The position numbers and the translations under genes are program-made. Below the pieces are notes generated by a model. It was not told the DNA's origin. It searched no databases and saw only the letters and a program-made list of their open reading frames with translations. From Xenoacremonium recifei (taxonomy: Eukaryota > Ascomycota > Sordariomycetes > Hypocreales > Nectriaceae), in NCBI GenBank assembly GCA_012184525.1, contig WOFQ01000024.1:457211-521210 (forward strand): 64,000 nucleotides of DNA. Direction: 5' to 3'. This document shows, in pieces, positions 22,196-33,410 of this stretch; the first letter of the stretch is position 1, and each line of letters begins with the position of its first letter.

Positions 22196-23139
22196 CTACA
22201 CGAGTAGGACGGCATTCACACCTGCAATAACAGTTAGCGATTGTTCGACAATATGCAGTGAAGGGTCGCGAACAGCCGTCCAGCTCAGGTGAATTCAAGA
22301 TCTGAGCAAATCGGCCCCAGACAACTTTGCCGCCTGCAGTCACTATCCCCATCTCCGACACGTTGACTTCGATCACGGTTCCTGCGCGAGGAAGATTAGT
22401 ACTTTGACCGATGCTGTTGGTAATTCAACATTATCTATACCTTTTGTCAGAACACCCAGCTGAGTGTACAGTGGGTTCTGAGGGTTCTTCTTGACCCCGA
22501 TGATGGGCAGCGCAATTGTGACGCCAAGCTCGGGATGTGTTACGTTGGCCTTCTTGTAACGGAGACCCATGGGCCGGATGAATCGCTCGTGCTTGGGGTT
22601 GCGACGTGTGAAATCGGGTCCAACAAACGTCGGCTTCGTTATCATACGCTTCCACGCCTTCTTGTGGATCTTCTTGCCCGTCTTGACCACACTGAACATC
22701 TCCTCCTCGCTGATACCGCGCACCTTGGGTAGGGGCACGCTGAATTTAGCCGCCTTCTCAGCTCGCTTGTTCTTGATAGCCGTGCTGAGAGCCTTCGCCG
22801 TCGAGGGATTCGTCCGGTCGAGCAGGTACGAGGGCATGGGGGTCGAAGGTTCCTTCTCGTCCGCCGTCTTGACATTGCGCTCCTCGTGAGCCTTGATAGC
22901 CTTCTTCATCTGGATCTTCTCATTGTGGCGCTTCTTCTGGTACAGCTTGGCGCGCAGACCGCGGAGGTTCTGGGCATCCTGGGAAGCCTTGTGGCCTTCA
23001 CGGGCGGTACGCTTTCGAACTCGTTCCTCGTGGTCCAGGCGGCGACCGTGGAGCTTGCGCCACCTTTCCATATACTCGTTCTGAGGCTATGAGGAGTCAG
23101 CATCACATCTACAAGCATTAGAAGTGTATTGCATACCAT
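22196..23139 (-). CDS. NSA2: Ribosome biogenesis protein Nsa2 (TINP1 family)
   Basis: Pre-60S assembly factor needed for 27S rRNA processing; nucleolar. Minus-strand exons are 23139-23137 (ATG only), 23086-22441, 22381-22274 and 22221-22196, giving 260 aa, the standard family length. The protein starts MPQNEYMERWRKLHGRRLDHEER, with basic helices (LYQKKRHNEKIQMKKAI), then GPDFTRRNPKHERFIRPMGLRYKKANV. The final part is TVIEVNVSEMGIVTAGGKVVWGR, with ending DGCVNAVLLV. The start codon is followed directly by a 50 nt intron. The last intron uses the rare donor GTTCGC (22273), but only that choice restores the conserved C-terminus. Upstream, 269 bp separate it from the divergent bL21m gene. Confidence 0.95.
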
Positions 23140-23408
23140 CTTTGCAGTGTTGCCCGATCGGGGATGTCGTCTTGAATCGGCTTGGGAAGTAAACTGAAAT
23201 TTCCGTATCGACGAAAAAAAGTGGCGGTTTATCGGAGGAGCTCCAATCCCCCACCCAGCCACGCAGAATTTCCCGGAGCCCGGCGCCACGCTTTTCCGAC
23301 CCTCGCATGTTGAACGTCAACTTTTTCGATAGCATCGACTTGACGACCGTGAGCCATCCTCGACTGATCAGCTCCAGTGCCAACGCCCGACCGGCACTGC
23401 TGTCCACC

Positions 23409-24038
23409 ATGAGCCGGGCACTTCTGCGCTCCGTTCTGGAGCTTCGTGCTCCTCGCACAACACTTCCCGCGCCGCTCCTCGCGCCAATTCGTTCCCGGAG
23501 CTTCAACTCTACGACGCCCATCGTCGAACCCATCCCCCAGCGCCACGCAAAGAACGCCGCCAATCCGACGGCCGCTGAGCCCCGACCGCTGGCCTTGAAG
23601 AAGAGCCACCCGGCGCCCCCGCCGCGGCCCATTACCGACTCAGTACGCAACCTGCTGCCATTCCTCGCTGCTCAGCCGGGCCACTATGTTACCGTACACA
23701 TCCACGGGTTCCCCTACCTCGTGCGCGAGGGTGACGAGGTGCGGCTGCCCTTCCGCATGCCGGGAGTGCAGCCCGGTGACGTGCTCCGCTTGAACCGTGC
23801 CAGCGTACTGGGTAGCCGGGACTACACGCTGAAGGGCGCGCCGCATATCGACGAGCGTCTGTTTGAGTGCCGTGCCACTGTCCTGGGCACTGAATCGGAG
23901 CCATTACGCATCAAGATCAAGAAGAAGCGGAGACAACGGAGGAGTCGGCAAGCAAAGAGCAAGCATCGATACACCATTCTCAGGATCTCGGAGCTGAACA
24001 TCAACAACGCGGAGGAGCTCGAGGGGGGGTCATCATAG
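23409..24038 (+). CDS. MRPL49: Mitochondrial large-subunit ribosomal protein bL21m
   Basis: bL21-family protein of the mitochondrial 54S subunit. Single exon, 209 aa. The N-terminus MSRALLRSVLELRAPRTT is basic and lacks acidic residues apart from one Glu, a typical matrix-targeting presequence. The L21 core follows at about 95-190 (HYVTVHIHGFPYLVREGDEVRLPFRMPGVQPGDVLRLNR). The rRNA-binding part is KIKKKRRQRRSRQAKSKHRYTILRI. I chose 23409 over the upstream ATG at 23307 because it gives a normal presequence in ccaccATGA context. It shares a short divergent promoter with NSA2, so cytosolic and mitochondrial ribosome functions sit side by side. Confidence 0.93.
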   Translation: MSRALLRSVLELRAPRTTLPAPLLAPIRSRSFNSTTPIVEPIPQRHAKNAANPTAAEPRPLALKKSHPAPPPRPITDSVRNLLPFLAAQPGHYVTVHIHGFPYLVREGDEVRLPFRMPGVQPGDVLRLNRASVLGSRDYTLKGAPHIDERLFECRATVLGTESEPLRIKIKKKRRQRRSRQAKSKHRYTILRISELNINNAEELEGGSS

Positions 24039-24522
24039 AGACAGGGGGTACCATTGTGCGATTTAAGCGTAGGAGACGGAGGGAGAAAATCCATGTATGT
24101 GTATACAAAGCGGTCAAGGCCTTAGGACGCTGTACTATTTACCAGCACATAGCTGGCTGTACAATATCAACATCATTTTGAAAATCACAAGGATACTAGG
24201 ATGAAAGCGACAAAAGCAGGGTTGCGCTCGTAAACGCTGAAAGTATGATATGATTTACCCAACTCGCTCAGGAGAGCGAGGGTGTAAAACCAAAACGCCG
24301 ATATCTCGCAGGCTCTGATCCAATTACAAGACAGCCTCCACGGGCCAATACAATAGAGAGAGAAAGAAAGTCCAGAACAGAAAAGAAGTAGAGGGTTCGT
24401 ACCCAACGAAAGACAAGAAGAATACTCCCAACACCAAGCTCTCAATGCCACACCAACCAAACAAGTCATAAAGGTCGTAGGTATTTTGTAATCCAAATCA
24501 ACAGCCACCGAACACCGCCGTC
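24039..24522. other. Convergent 3' region (bL21m / MPS1)
   Basis: 484 bp between convergent stops. The open frames on the minus strand are short and without similarity. AT-rich stretches near 24130-24190 fit 3' UTRs. No gene seen. Confidence 0.5.
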
Positions 24523-27245
24523 TTATTGCAATTTACCGGCTCTTGCTTTTCGGATGCTCGCCAGATAGCCAGGAGCCCAGGCCTTTTCGATCTCCTCGTC
24601 AGTGGGTATACGGTCTCGCTCGCGACAGCTCCTCGCGACGTCCTGGATGATCCTAGCAAGAAGGCGCTCGTCCATGGGAACTTCAGGCTCGCGTAGCTCG
24701 GCCGGGTACAAGAAAGGATCGGTCTCATAAAGTAGTTCTTCGCAAGTAGGACGCATGGTCTGGTCCCGGTCGAGGCATCTCCTCATGGTGCGTAACAAGG
24801 AAGGGGGGACGAGGACGCCGCCAATCGCGCGAGTTGGGAACTCGATCTCGTGGTCCCAGTTGATAATGGCTTGGCATCGGGCCATGTGGTTTGCGATGTG
24901 GCCGAAAGGAGGATATCCATAGACCATCTGGTAAAGGATGCATCCAAGAGACCAAACGTCGCTGGGCTTCCCAAGCTTCATAAGTTTGGGGCGGCCGGGG
25001 ATTCGGCCACCGCGAGGGTTGTTGGAGTCGATAAGTGACTCGGGGGACATGTAGTTTGGCGTGCCGATCTGGGTCTCTCGGTGCACATTGACAGTCTCGT
25101 CGGTCTGGATAGCATTTGCAATCCCAAAGTCAATGAGCTTCAGTCGGCCCTGGACGAGAACAAAATTGGCAGGCTTAAGATCCGAGTGGACAATATCATG
25201 CTGGTGAACAGACTGAAGACACTCGAGCATCTCTTTCCAGTAGAAGCGGACGAAGACAGGGTCGAATCGGGCGGATTCGTGGCTTTGCCGAGTCTTCAAA
25301 AGAGTGTTCAAATCCAGCTCACCCATTTCCATAAGCTGCAGCTTGTTAGTAAGGTCAATGACACGAGATGGGATGAAAGACTCACCAAAGTAAGGACCTG
25401 CTTCTCCGAGTTCATCTCATAATCAAACAGGTTGACAACACGGTCGACAGAGCCAAGCCTGCCCAGCAGATCAATCTCGCCACGATAACCCTTGATGGTA
25501 GCTTCGTCCGCGTTCTCCAAAGCGACTCGCTTCAGGGCAAACATTTTCCCATTCTCAGCAGTGACTCGGTATACCTTGGCACTGCCACCTCGACCCAAGC
25601 AGTCAAGCCGGGTGTAGACTTTGCCGTTGAGTTTCATGACATTCCTTCGCTGCTTGCCCTGGGTCGTGGCAGCAGCACCTGCAGTCGTGGTGGCTGCCTC
25701 CAGGACGGACATCTTGGGTGGAGGCGGGGGAGCAGGTCGATGAGGAGTGTTTCGGGCCATGTTGGCAAGGGGCTTCCGTTCGGGTGAAGCCCGATGGACG
25801 TTGAGATCTGTGCTCACCGGTCTCAGAGGCATCTTCTCCAGGATCTGATCGACCGAGGGCTTGGTCCGCTTGTAACTAGCAGGGATCTCGTTCTCTTGGT
25901 CGTGAGATGATGGAAGATCGGGGCGGACAGAAGGGAGCTTGTAGTGGATTTCCTCTTCCTCCTGTTGAGGAACCACCTCAGGCTCGGGGACCGGCTCAGC
26001 AGCAACAACAGGTGCAGCTTCTTGGTGCGCTGGGGACGGCTCTCGTGAGGGTTCTCGCGCTGAAGGTCGCAGTGAGGCCTTTCGGAGATCCATGTTGGAG
26101 GCATTCCGTCGATGGACTGCCCTTGCTGCGGCGTTCCCGCTGACAGGACTTCCAGAGTTAAAGTCGTGTTTGCCATCTCCGTAGTAAGAGATGACAGGGG
26201 TCCCGTCTGAGGGCTGGCTATCCGGCTCCTGGCTGGAAGCCAGTCGCTCTCCCTCACCGTTCTCTTCTCCATCCTCCTCACTCTGCCTCCGTCTGCCGCG
26301 ACGTGCCGGCCCGCTGAGAAAACTGCCAGCAACCTTCCCAACTCGCTTGATCCGCATGGAGCTTTGCAAGTTTAGGTTCTCGTCCTGCCGTGTCCTTGTG
26401 GTCGTGGAAGGATACCGCGACACACTTCCATGGCTGAACGGCGGAGGATTGCGAGCAACAGTTGCAGGCTCTTCCGGCTGGTCATTATCCAACTCAAGGC
26501 CTGACTTGTCCGCTCTGGATCGCTCAAGAAGGGACCGTCCCGACGAAGGACCAGAGGAACCGATCCGGCTACGGTTGCCAGAGGATCCAGCAGCAATGCG
26601 AACAACGCGTTCTTGGGCTGGGGTGTTGACATCAGGCTGGGGCTCTTCTGGTTTCTGCTCCGTGGATCTGTCCCTGCTCGGAGGACGAGCTTGAATCCGC
26701 GGTCGGTTGGTAGACCGAGACATGGATGTCGATCGTCGCTTGTTGGGCTGCATCTGGTTCAAGGTCTGGGACGCGCTGCTTAGACGCACAACCCTCCTTC
26801 TAGCAGGGCTGGGATCTCGGCTCCCAACGGGGCTTGGGGGCTTCGAAGATCTAGTCTCAACGCCCTGGACGCTCCCGGACCGGAGATGCCTCCTAGTCTC
26901 CGTCGCCGAGGAGGTGGACGCGCTGAGAGCACTCGTCCGGCGTCGAGTTCGAGGCGGAGATGGTGGTCGTTCTGCTGCAGGCTCTGGCGCTCCGTCGTTA
27001 AGCAGAGCTTTCGTGAGAGCGCTGAGCTTCATAGGCACCGGGATCTCGTCCTCGGAGCTTTCGTCGTGATACTGGTGATGGTCCTGTTGATCCTTGCCTT
27101 GGGATGCGGCTCCGTTGGTCAAGGCAGGCTGGCTCTCGCTCCTGCTCACTGTCGGCCGTGAAGGGAGACGGCGAAGAGCTTGACGCTGCGAGGTGCGGCG
27201 AACAAGGCCGGCAGCGGCCACGGGGGTCGGCGAGGCTGTCGCCAT
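24523..27245 (-). CDS. MPS1: Spindle assembly checkpoint kinase Mps1/Mph1 (TTK family)
   Basis: Dual-specificity kinase that phosphorylates Knl1/Spc105 MELT repeats to start the spindle checkpoint and acts in spindle-pole duplication. Minus-strand exons 27245-25386 and 25335-24523 give 890 aa. Residues 1-530 are disordered and rich in Ser, Pro and Arg, with many SP/TP sites. The kinase domain has the glycine loop LGRGGSAKV at about 550-558, Lys572 in ALKR, HSDLKPANF at 670 and DFG at 689-691, followed by GTPNYMSPESL. HSD in place of HRD is characteristic of the Mps1 family. The 50 nt phase-0 intron lies between VLTL and LMEMGELDL at the hinge. The upstream in-frame ATG at 27320 is less likely. 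Confidence 0.94.
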
Positions 27246-27884
27246 TTTGTTGTTGTCGAGGGCGCGTGTCTGGGCGCTTAGCGATCGATAGGTCGAGCAA
27301 TTGGTGACTGGTCCGGGCAACAGTAAAATATGTACTACACGCCAGTGATTGCCATGATTCGAGCTGAAGCAGATTTACAAGAAATTTGGTTAGTGAGGCG
27401 CGTCAGGGAGGATCGTGTATAGGTATGTATTGGGAGCCAGAGGATGTGAGCCGTATTTTGGTCAAGAATGCGGCTGGGCCAATCAGCGGTGTTGGTGTTG
27501 CCCAGGCAACGGCTAGTAATTAATGCGGGATGGGTCTTGGAGATCTCAGGCACCGGGTATGATTGGGTGCCGTCTTCAGGGTAGCCAAAGTACAGAATGA
27601 CTCGAATCGAGTTCTACGCGAGAAGTTGTTGGTAAATAGCTGATAATGTCGGTGGACGCCTGTATCGACCCTCTGCGAAGGCCCTTTAATCGCATTTCTC
27701 CATCTGATATGCAAAAAATTCCAATTGTAAACGATGCTTTAAGACGGTGACTTGGAGCTACCTTACAGAGTAGATGCGAAAGAGGTTAAGGTAGCCACAG
27801 CTATTCCTCAGGCCTTCATGAATAGTCCCCTCCGACAAAACACTTCTATGATTTCCCGCTTTCGGCACAAACAACAAAAGCAGC
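27246..27884. promoter_or_regulatory. Divergent promoter region between MPS1 and the alpha/beta hydrolase, with CCAATCA box
   Basis: 639 bp between start codons. A consensus CCAATCA box lies at 27479-27485, about 235 bp from the MPS1 start and 400 bp from the hydrolase start. Short frames here overlap in several registers and have no similarity. Confidence 0.5.
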
Positions 27885-28811
27885 ATGGAGTATTCTCACC
27901 ACACCACCAACGACGTGGTCGGTCTGGCATTTCAGACTTCAATCCCTATTGATAACTCCAAGCTCGCAATTAAACCCGAACGATGCATCATCTTAATGCA
28001 TGGATTCAGCGGCTCCAGCGAGTACTTCACTCGCAACTTTAAGACCTTGAGCGAGCATGCTTGGATCGTGGCACCGGACATGAGAGGTCACGGACGATCA
28101 GAGCGCAGCGAAGGGGGCTATCACGTTGCCCGTCTTGCTGCTGATCTTCGAGAGCTGGTTAAACGTCTGAATAAGATGGCTCCGAATGTGCCCATTGTCC
28201 CGGTTGGATGCTCCATCGGGGCTGCGGTGCTCTGGACTTACATCGAGTTATTTGGTTGCGAGGACTTCTCTGGCTTTGTCTTTGTTGACCAGGCACCGCT
28301 TCAAGATCGCTCGCTCTTCGGTGCGTGGGATGAGACCAAGGCGCACACGGGTTGTTACGACGAGGCCACAATGCTAGCTGCCCAACAGAGCTGGATCAAA
28401 GACTCAGAAGCGGCACATATTGATCTTGTAAATGGTTGTTTAGGCTATCGACATGCGCCAGAGCCGGGGGACAACGTCTCTGATGCTCAGGCGGAGGTGG
28501 ACCTGGGCTTCTTCACCCAGATCAGCGAGGCTTGCGACCAGACCTGGCTGGCTCGTCTCCTGGCTGACCATACGCGATATGATCACCGCGAGGCTATCGA
28601 GTTGATAACCAAGCCGACGCTGGTTATGGCTGGGCGGCGGTCGGGATGCTTCCCGCTGAAGGGCATGCTGGAGACCGTGGCACGTATCGAGAGGGTTCGC
28701 CCTGACCTGCCGAAGAAGAGTGTTTTTGACTCTGGCCACTGGTTGTTTTATGAGGAGCCGGAACGGTTCAACAGAGAGATCATCGACTTCGCGCAGGCTT
28801 GCGGGATGTGA
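27885..28811 (+). CDS. Alpha/beta hydrolase-fold protein (substrate unknown)
   Basis: Single exon, 308 aa, alpha/beta hydrolase superfamily. The oxyanion-hole strand is CIILMHGFSGSSEYF at about 34-48, with APDMRGHGRSER at 63-74. The nucleophile elbow is VGCSIGAA with Ser110, and the catalytic histidine is probably His285 in DSGHWLFYEEPERF. The usual acid after strand 7 is not obvious (VMAGRRSGCFPL lacks the expected Asp), so the acid may lie elsewhere or the protein may be atypical. No signal peptide or membrane segment, so it is probably cytosolic. Similar proteins include non-heme chloroperoxidase-like esterases; the real substrate cannot be inferred. It is divergent from MPS1, with a 2.1 kb gap downstream. 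Confidence 0.85.
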   Translation: MEYSHHTTNDVVGLAFQTSIPIDNSKLAIKPERCIILMHGFSGSSEYFTRNFKTLSEHAWIVAPDMRGHGRSERSEGGYHVARLAADLRELVKRLNKMAPNVPIVPVGCSIGAAVLWTYIELFGCEDFSGFVFVDQAPLQDRSLFGAWDETKAHTGCYDEATMLAAQQSWIKDSEAAHIDLVNGCLGYRHAPEPGDNVSDAQAEVDLGFFTQISEACDQTWLARLLADHTRYDHREAIELITKPTLVMAGRRSGCFPLKGMLETVARIERVRPDLPKKSVFDSGHWLFYEEPERFNREIIDFAQACGM

Positions 28812-30250
28812 ACCCCGGGTGGGCACCGGAACGGTGACATGAGAGCTTAATATTGGAATTGGACGAAGAAGCCTTTTCATGAGATGCACTATCCATGTAC
28901 ATGTCGGGAAATGGCCAGAGCTCTCCCCTTTGAGATGTAACTGAGATGCACCAAAGATAACATTCCTGGAACGGACAAGATGTGGACGGATGACACGAAG
29001 TGAGGCGGTCTGGATATGCCGTGTTAGTCCCGGCTTGTGTGACGAGGCAAAGCATTTAGCAAGGGGGAGCAAATGAAGACGAGATTAGGACGCGTGATAC
29101 GGGGAGGCTGAGCAGCAAAAGGCTCGAAACCCAAGGACTTTTACGGCTTACACCTGGAGTACGGATACGGAATGTAAATGAGTTGAATAGACCTTCGGAC
29201 GAGAGATAATACCAATCCTGGTACTCGAATTCATGAGCATTCAACAGCCAATGGGACTGGGCTTAAACTCGAAATACTAGAGCTTTTTCGTTCTCTATGA
29301 ACTGGCTTTGCGGAGTCATCTGTGGCATTATTGTTCATCAATGATGAGATATTGTCTGCTCTCTCGGTAGTCCTCACATACCGATGCTTTGGTAGGGCCG
29401 AGCGAATCACCCGCCGTGTTCCTCAAGAGGTGCGGGAGCGGCAGCGATTGGATGCTGCGGCACGGCTTAGCACCGCATCGGAGGGGGATCCAGACTGATC
29501 CGAGATGGCGGCCTTTGAACGATGATTGGGGGCGCTTCGGGACTTCGGACAGGGGTCGAAGCAGAAGTCTCAGGGACGGCGGGACCCCTGAGCGAGGCGA
29601 CTAGGATGCTTGGATGCTATCCCAGCGGGTTTCTCCTCCCTGGCCCCAGCGACTGGTGAGACGGCGTGGTTTCAGGAGCTCTCACAGGGCTCGTTCCCGG
29701 CGCGGCATCCACCTCATACACAGATGACGAGCGCAGTCGATTCAGATGCGCAAGTTGTGAAACGGGGAGTCTTCTGGCGGTCACTCAGTCAGCCTCTTTG
29801 CCTCTTCCTCTCGGCGGCCCCGAACCTGGCTGAGTGCGTCGATAAACTTGGAACCGGAGTGAGGGGATGCTCATCTTATAATAGTATTATTATTATCCCT
29901 CCCTTGTTATTTGTCCAGGGCCGTCCACCGTCTGTCGGCCGGGAGGGGGCTGAAGCGTAGCGCACTGCGAGACTGCAAGTGATTGCACTGAGACGCCCAT
30001 CAGCTCCCAGCCAGGTTCGCATGCTAGCCCGGAAGGGATCCTCATCGAGGGCTCGGCCGTCCGTCAACTTGCAAGGGGGCTGTCAGTTAGCAGTTAGCAG
30101 TTCGCCAACGGGGGGGCTTCTGGGGCTGGGATCGATCCATTATCGTCGCCCATCTTCTGCTGCACAGCGCCAGCCAGCCAGCCTTATTCCCCTCTCCCAC
30201 AGCAGCGGATCGTCACGAGCGTGCGAGAGAACGAGCAGCGAGCGGATAGA

Positions 30251-30287
<37 letters not shown>

Positions 30288-30952
30288 AAGAAGGTTGAAA
30301 CACAAGTTCCACGCCGGATATTCTGATTCTCCTGCCTCCTCCCTCGTCGCCGTTGCTCCTTCCTCATTCCCCCGCCCGCCCTCCAGCTCGTCCACCACCA
30401 AAAGTCCAGCCGGGCCTTGTCTGGACTCTTGTTTCGCACTCTCTCGCAGCTGCAACCTCTTCAACGTTGCAATCGGCCATTCCATCTGCCAGGCCTCTTT
30501 CATCCGTTCCTCTCGTCGTGCCACGATTCCCTCTCTCGCATCTCCGCCCAAGCCTCTCCCTACTGGCTGTTCGTGGGCTCTGCTGACGGACGGAATACGC
30601 GCCCCGACCGCCCTCCCTGTCCTGCGCTGCATTGCTAGAGCGTCGAGCTCGCTCTCTGCCGGCTGCCAGTCGTCTTGCGTCGCATCGCATCCATTCCCAT
30701 CGCAGAAACATCCGCTAAAGTCTCCATCTGGCCCTCCAGCTCCAGTCAGCCTGCATCGAGACGCTCAGGGCGCTTGAGCGCCAACCGGAGCCCAGTGCCC
30801 AGAAACCAACCTCTTAGTCGCAGGCGCAGGCGCGAACAGAGAGGGATAGACAGCCGCAGAGCACGCACCACGACTACCTCGACGCTCCTCCAGAATCTCA
30901 GAAGCCACATCTTCCAGCCGAATCTCTCCATTCCTGCCCAGGCACCGCCAAC
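28812..30952. other. 2.1 kb gap upstream of the RhoGAP gene, probably including its long leader
   Basis: No convincing coding region. The left part (28812-29300) fits the hydrolase 3' UTR. From about 29900 the sequence becomes rich in CT/TC tracts and CAGC-type stretches, with several short frames containing ATG. This fits a long promoter and 5' leader for the RhoGAP gene starting at 30953. A GA microsatellite is listed separately. Confidence 0.5.
30254..30284. repeat. (GA)15 microsatellite in RhoGAP upstream region
   Basis: A perfect GA dinucleotide run of about 31 bases, seen directly, about 670 bp upstream of the RhoGAP start codon. Such purine tracts can affect nucleosome positioning and are length-polymorphic; no function is shown here. 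Confidence 0.95.
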
Positions 30953-33410
30953 ATGGGACGCAAGCCAGCTCCGCAGCCCCTGGCCTTGTCGGATTCATCC
31001 GCCTCTCTGGCCCGGGGCAACCCTCCGATGCCTGTGACGAGCTCCCAAGGCGTCTCGCCCGCCGACTCCAAGTCCCCTAAATCTCCACGCTCGTCACCAT
31101 TCCATAGCCGATTCTCGCCTTTGAAGAAGCAGCAGCTGGCCCAACAGAAGGAGCAGCGAGAACAAAGACTCCAGCAGTCGCAGCAACAGTCGCAGCCGCA
31201 GCCGCAGCAGCTCCAGGCATCGCAGCTCCAGCAGCAGCAACCGCAAGGCCCAACCCAGCAGGGCCAGCAACCGCAACAAGCTGCCGTTCAGCACCAGACC
31301 TCAGGACAATCCCAAAAGAAGCTGCAACCCAGGGACGAGCCCAGCAACCAGCATCAAGCTGGCAGTGAGGTGGCAGACGAGACTATTGCACACCCTCCTA
31401 CTTCGCCCTCGGCCGTCGAACAGCCCGGTGCCCCGTCCTCCAACAAAGCGCCGCAGCCCTTGAGCACCCCGAACCAGGCCACGGCCCCGTCCCAAAGCCA
31501 GGTCTCGAACGAGTCCAAGAAATCAACAAAGAACGGCTTCTTTCACTTCAATAAGGCTTCCAAGTCCTCCAATCAGTATCAGCCGCAGGTGCACCAATAC
31601 AATCACGGTCACCACCAGAACAATCAAAACTACACCGAATCGCGCAGTCAAATGATGTCGAGAGGGGGTGACGGGACAAATAGATCTAAATACGGAGGTT
31701 CGTATAAGTTTAGGGCCCAATCGTTCGGGAACGTGAGGTGAAGCGAGTTTCGCCAGCCCCGATCTTTCAGCGATAGAGTTCCCTCTTCCGAAACGCTTAT
31801 TGCAAGCCACTGACACCCTCTCTCTTCCAACAGTAGACCCCTCACAGTCCGACCATTCGCTCCAGAAACCCATCCCGACCGACCCCTCGCGCAGCGACCT
31901 GTCCGTTTCCTCAGCTGGCGAGAACGACAACGCCTCTCCGCAGACTAATAGGAAGGGCAAGCCGAAGCCTTTTGGTCTTTTGAGCCGCTCCAAGTCCATT
32001 CGCGAAGGTGACAACGCGAGCCCGATATCTAGCCCCAAGGACATCCCGCTGCCTCCCCAGCCAACGGGCCACGAGCCTGAACTATATCTCAACTCGATGC
32101 CCCTCAAGACGGCGCCCGTGAACCCCGACCGATCTTTCAGAGACATGATGTCTTCGGCAGTTCGCAATCGGTCCGAGGACCGTGCTCCCATCCGTGATGT
32201 CTCGGCCACGAGAGAAGGCCATCGGGAGCGAGAGTCCAGGACGCAGCCGTCGTCGCTGAGGGAGAACGGTGGCTCTTCGTTCCTGAGCGGACTTAGGAGT
32301 TCCTCTACGAGAGCAGCCGACATGTTCAGCAAGGGCTTCTTCGGCAAGAGCTCGCGAAGTGGTAGCACCACCGAGCGGGAACCGGTCATCGATGACGAGC
32401 ATTACCAGCTCAAGGTCATCAATCTGCCCCTGATCGAGCAGACTCGATTGACCCGAATCTCGAAGCGATTGGAAGATTCGAGGGACAAGACGGAGTTCTG
32501 GATGCCTGCCTTCCCTTGGCGAGCCATCGACTATCTAAACTATAAGGGATGTGAAGTCGAAGGCCTCTACCGAGTTCCTGGAAGCGGACCGCAGATCAAG
32601 AAGTGGCAGCGGAAGTTCGATGAACGTAAGTCTTGGAAAGGATTGCAACTGTGTGATTCACCCCAGCTAAAATATCATCTAGAATACGACGTCAATCTCT
32701 TTGAGGCAGACGACTTGTATGATATCAACATCATAGGCTCTATGCTCAAGGCCTGGCTTCGAGAGTTGCCGGATGAGTTGTTCCCTAAGGCTGCGCAGGA
32801 AAGGGTTGCTCGAGAGTGTGCCGGCGCCGAAAAGGTGCCCGATCTGCTGATTGAGGAGCTCTCAAACCTCTCGCCGTTCAACTACTACCTCCTATTTGCC
32901 ATCACTTGCCACCTGAGTCTTCTTCTTGCTCATTCGGACAAGAACAAGATGGACTTCAGGAACTTGTGCATCTGTTTCCAGCCATGCATGAAAATCGACG
33001 CCTTTTGCTTCAGGTTCCTGGTCTGCGACTGGCGAGACTGCTGGAAGGGCTGCAAGAACGAGAGCAAGTACATCGAGGAGGAGTATTCTCTGTTCGACCA
33101 GCCCCCTCCCCGCGGCTTGGCCGAACCGCAGAAGCCCAGTCGCCAAGAATCAGACGGCGAGCGCCAGCAACTGTCTTCCTCTGATAGCAGCAAGCCGTCT
33201 GGCACTCCTCCTATGGACCAGAAGGCCAGACCTAAACGGAAGCCCCTCCAGCTGTCTGAGTCTAATGGCAGCGTCGGATCAAACAACTCATCTATCTCGA
33301 CGACTCTGACTATCAATAGCGATCGGGATCGGGATCGTGAGATCAACCGGACGACTGGCGATCTCCGACCCCTGTCGCCGATCAAGCCCTTGTCACCCCT
33401 GGGATTTTGA
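30953..33410 (+). CDS. Rho GTPase-activating protein with disordered Gln-rich N-terminus
   Basis: RhoGAP that should accelerate GTP hydrolysis by a Rho or Cdc42 GTPase in polarity or wall signalling. Exons 30953-31697, 31834-32625 and 32683-33410 give 754 aa. Residues 1-450 are low-complexity: a Gln-rich block at about 62-120, then Ser/Pro-rich sequence. The GAP domain runs from about 450 to 680, with the arginine finger Arg495 in EGLYRVPGSG. It continues across the second intron as QYDVNLFEADDLYDINIIGSMLKAWLRELPDELFP and NLCICFQPCMKID. The C-terminal tail is Ser/Pro-rich with SPIKPLSP. Intron 1 is uncertain: its donor is GTTCGT, and either the acceptor at 31833 (good CTGAC branch) or that at 31770 keeps the frame. 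No PH, BAR or FCH domain seen. Confidence 0.88.
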
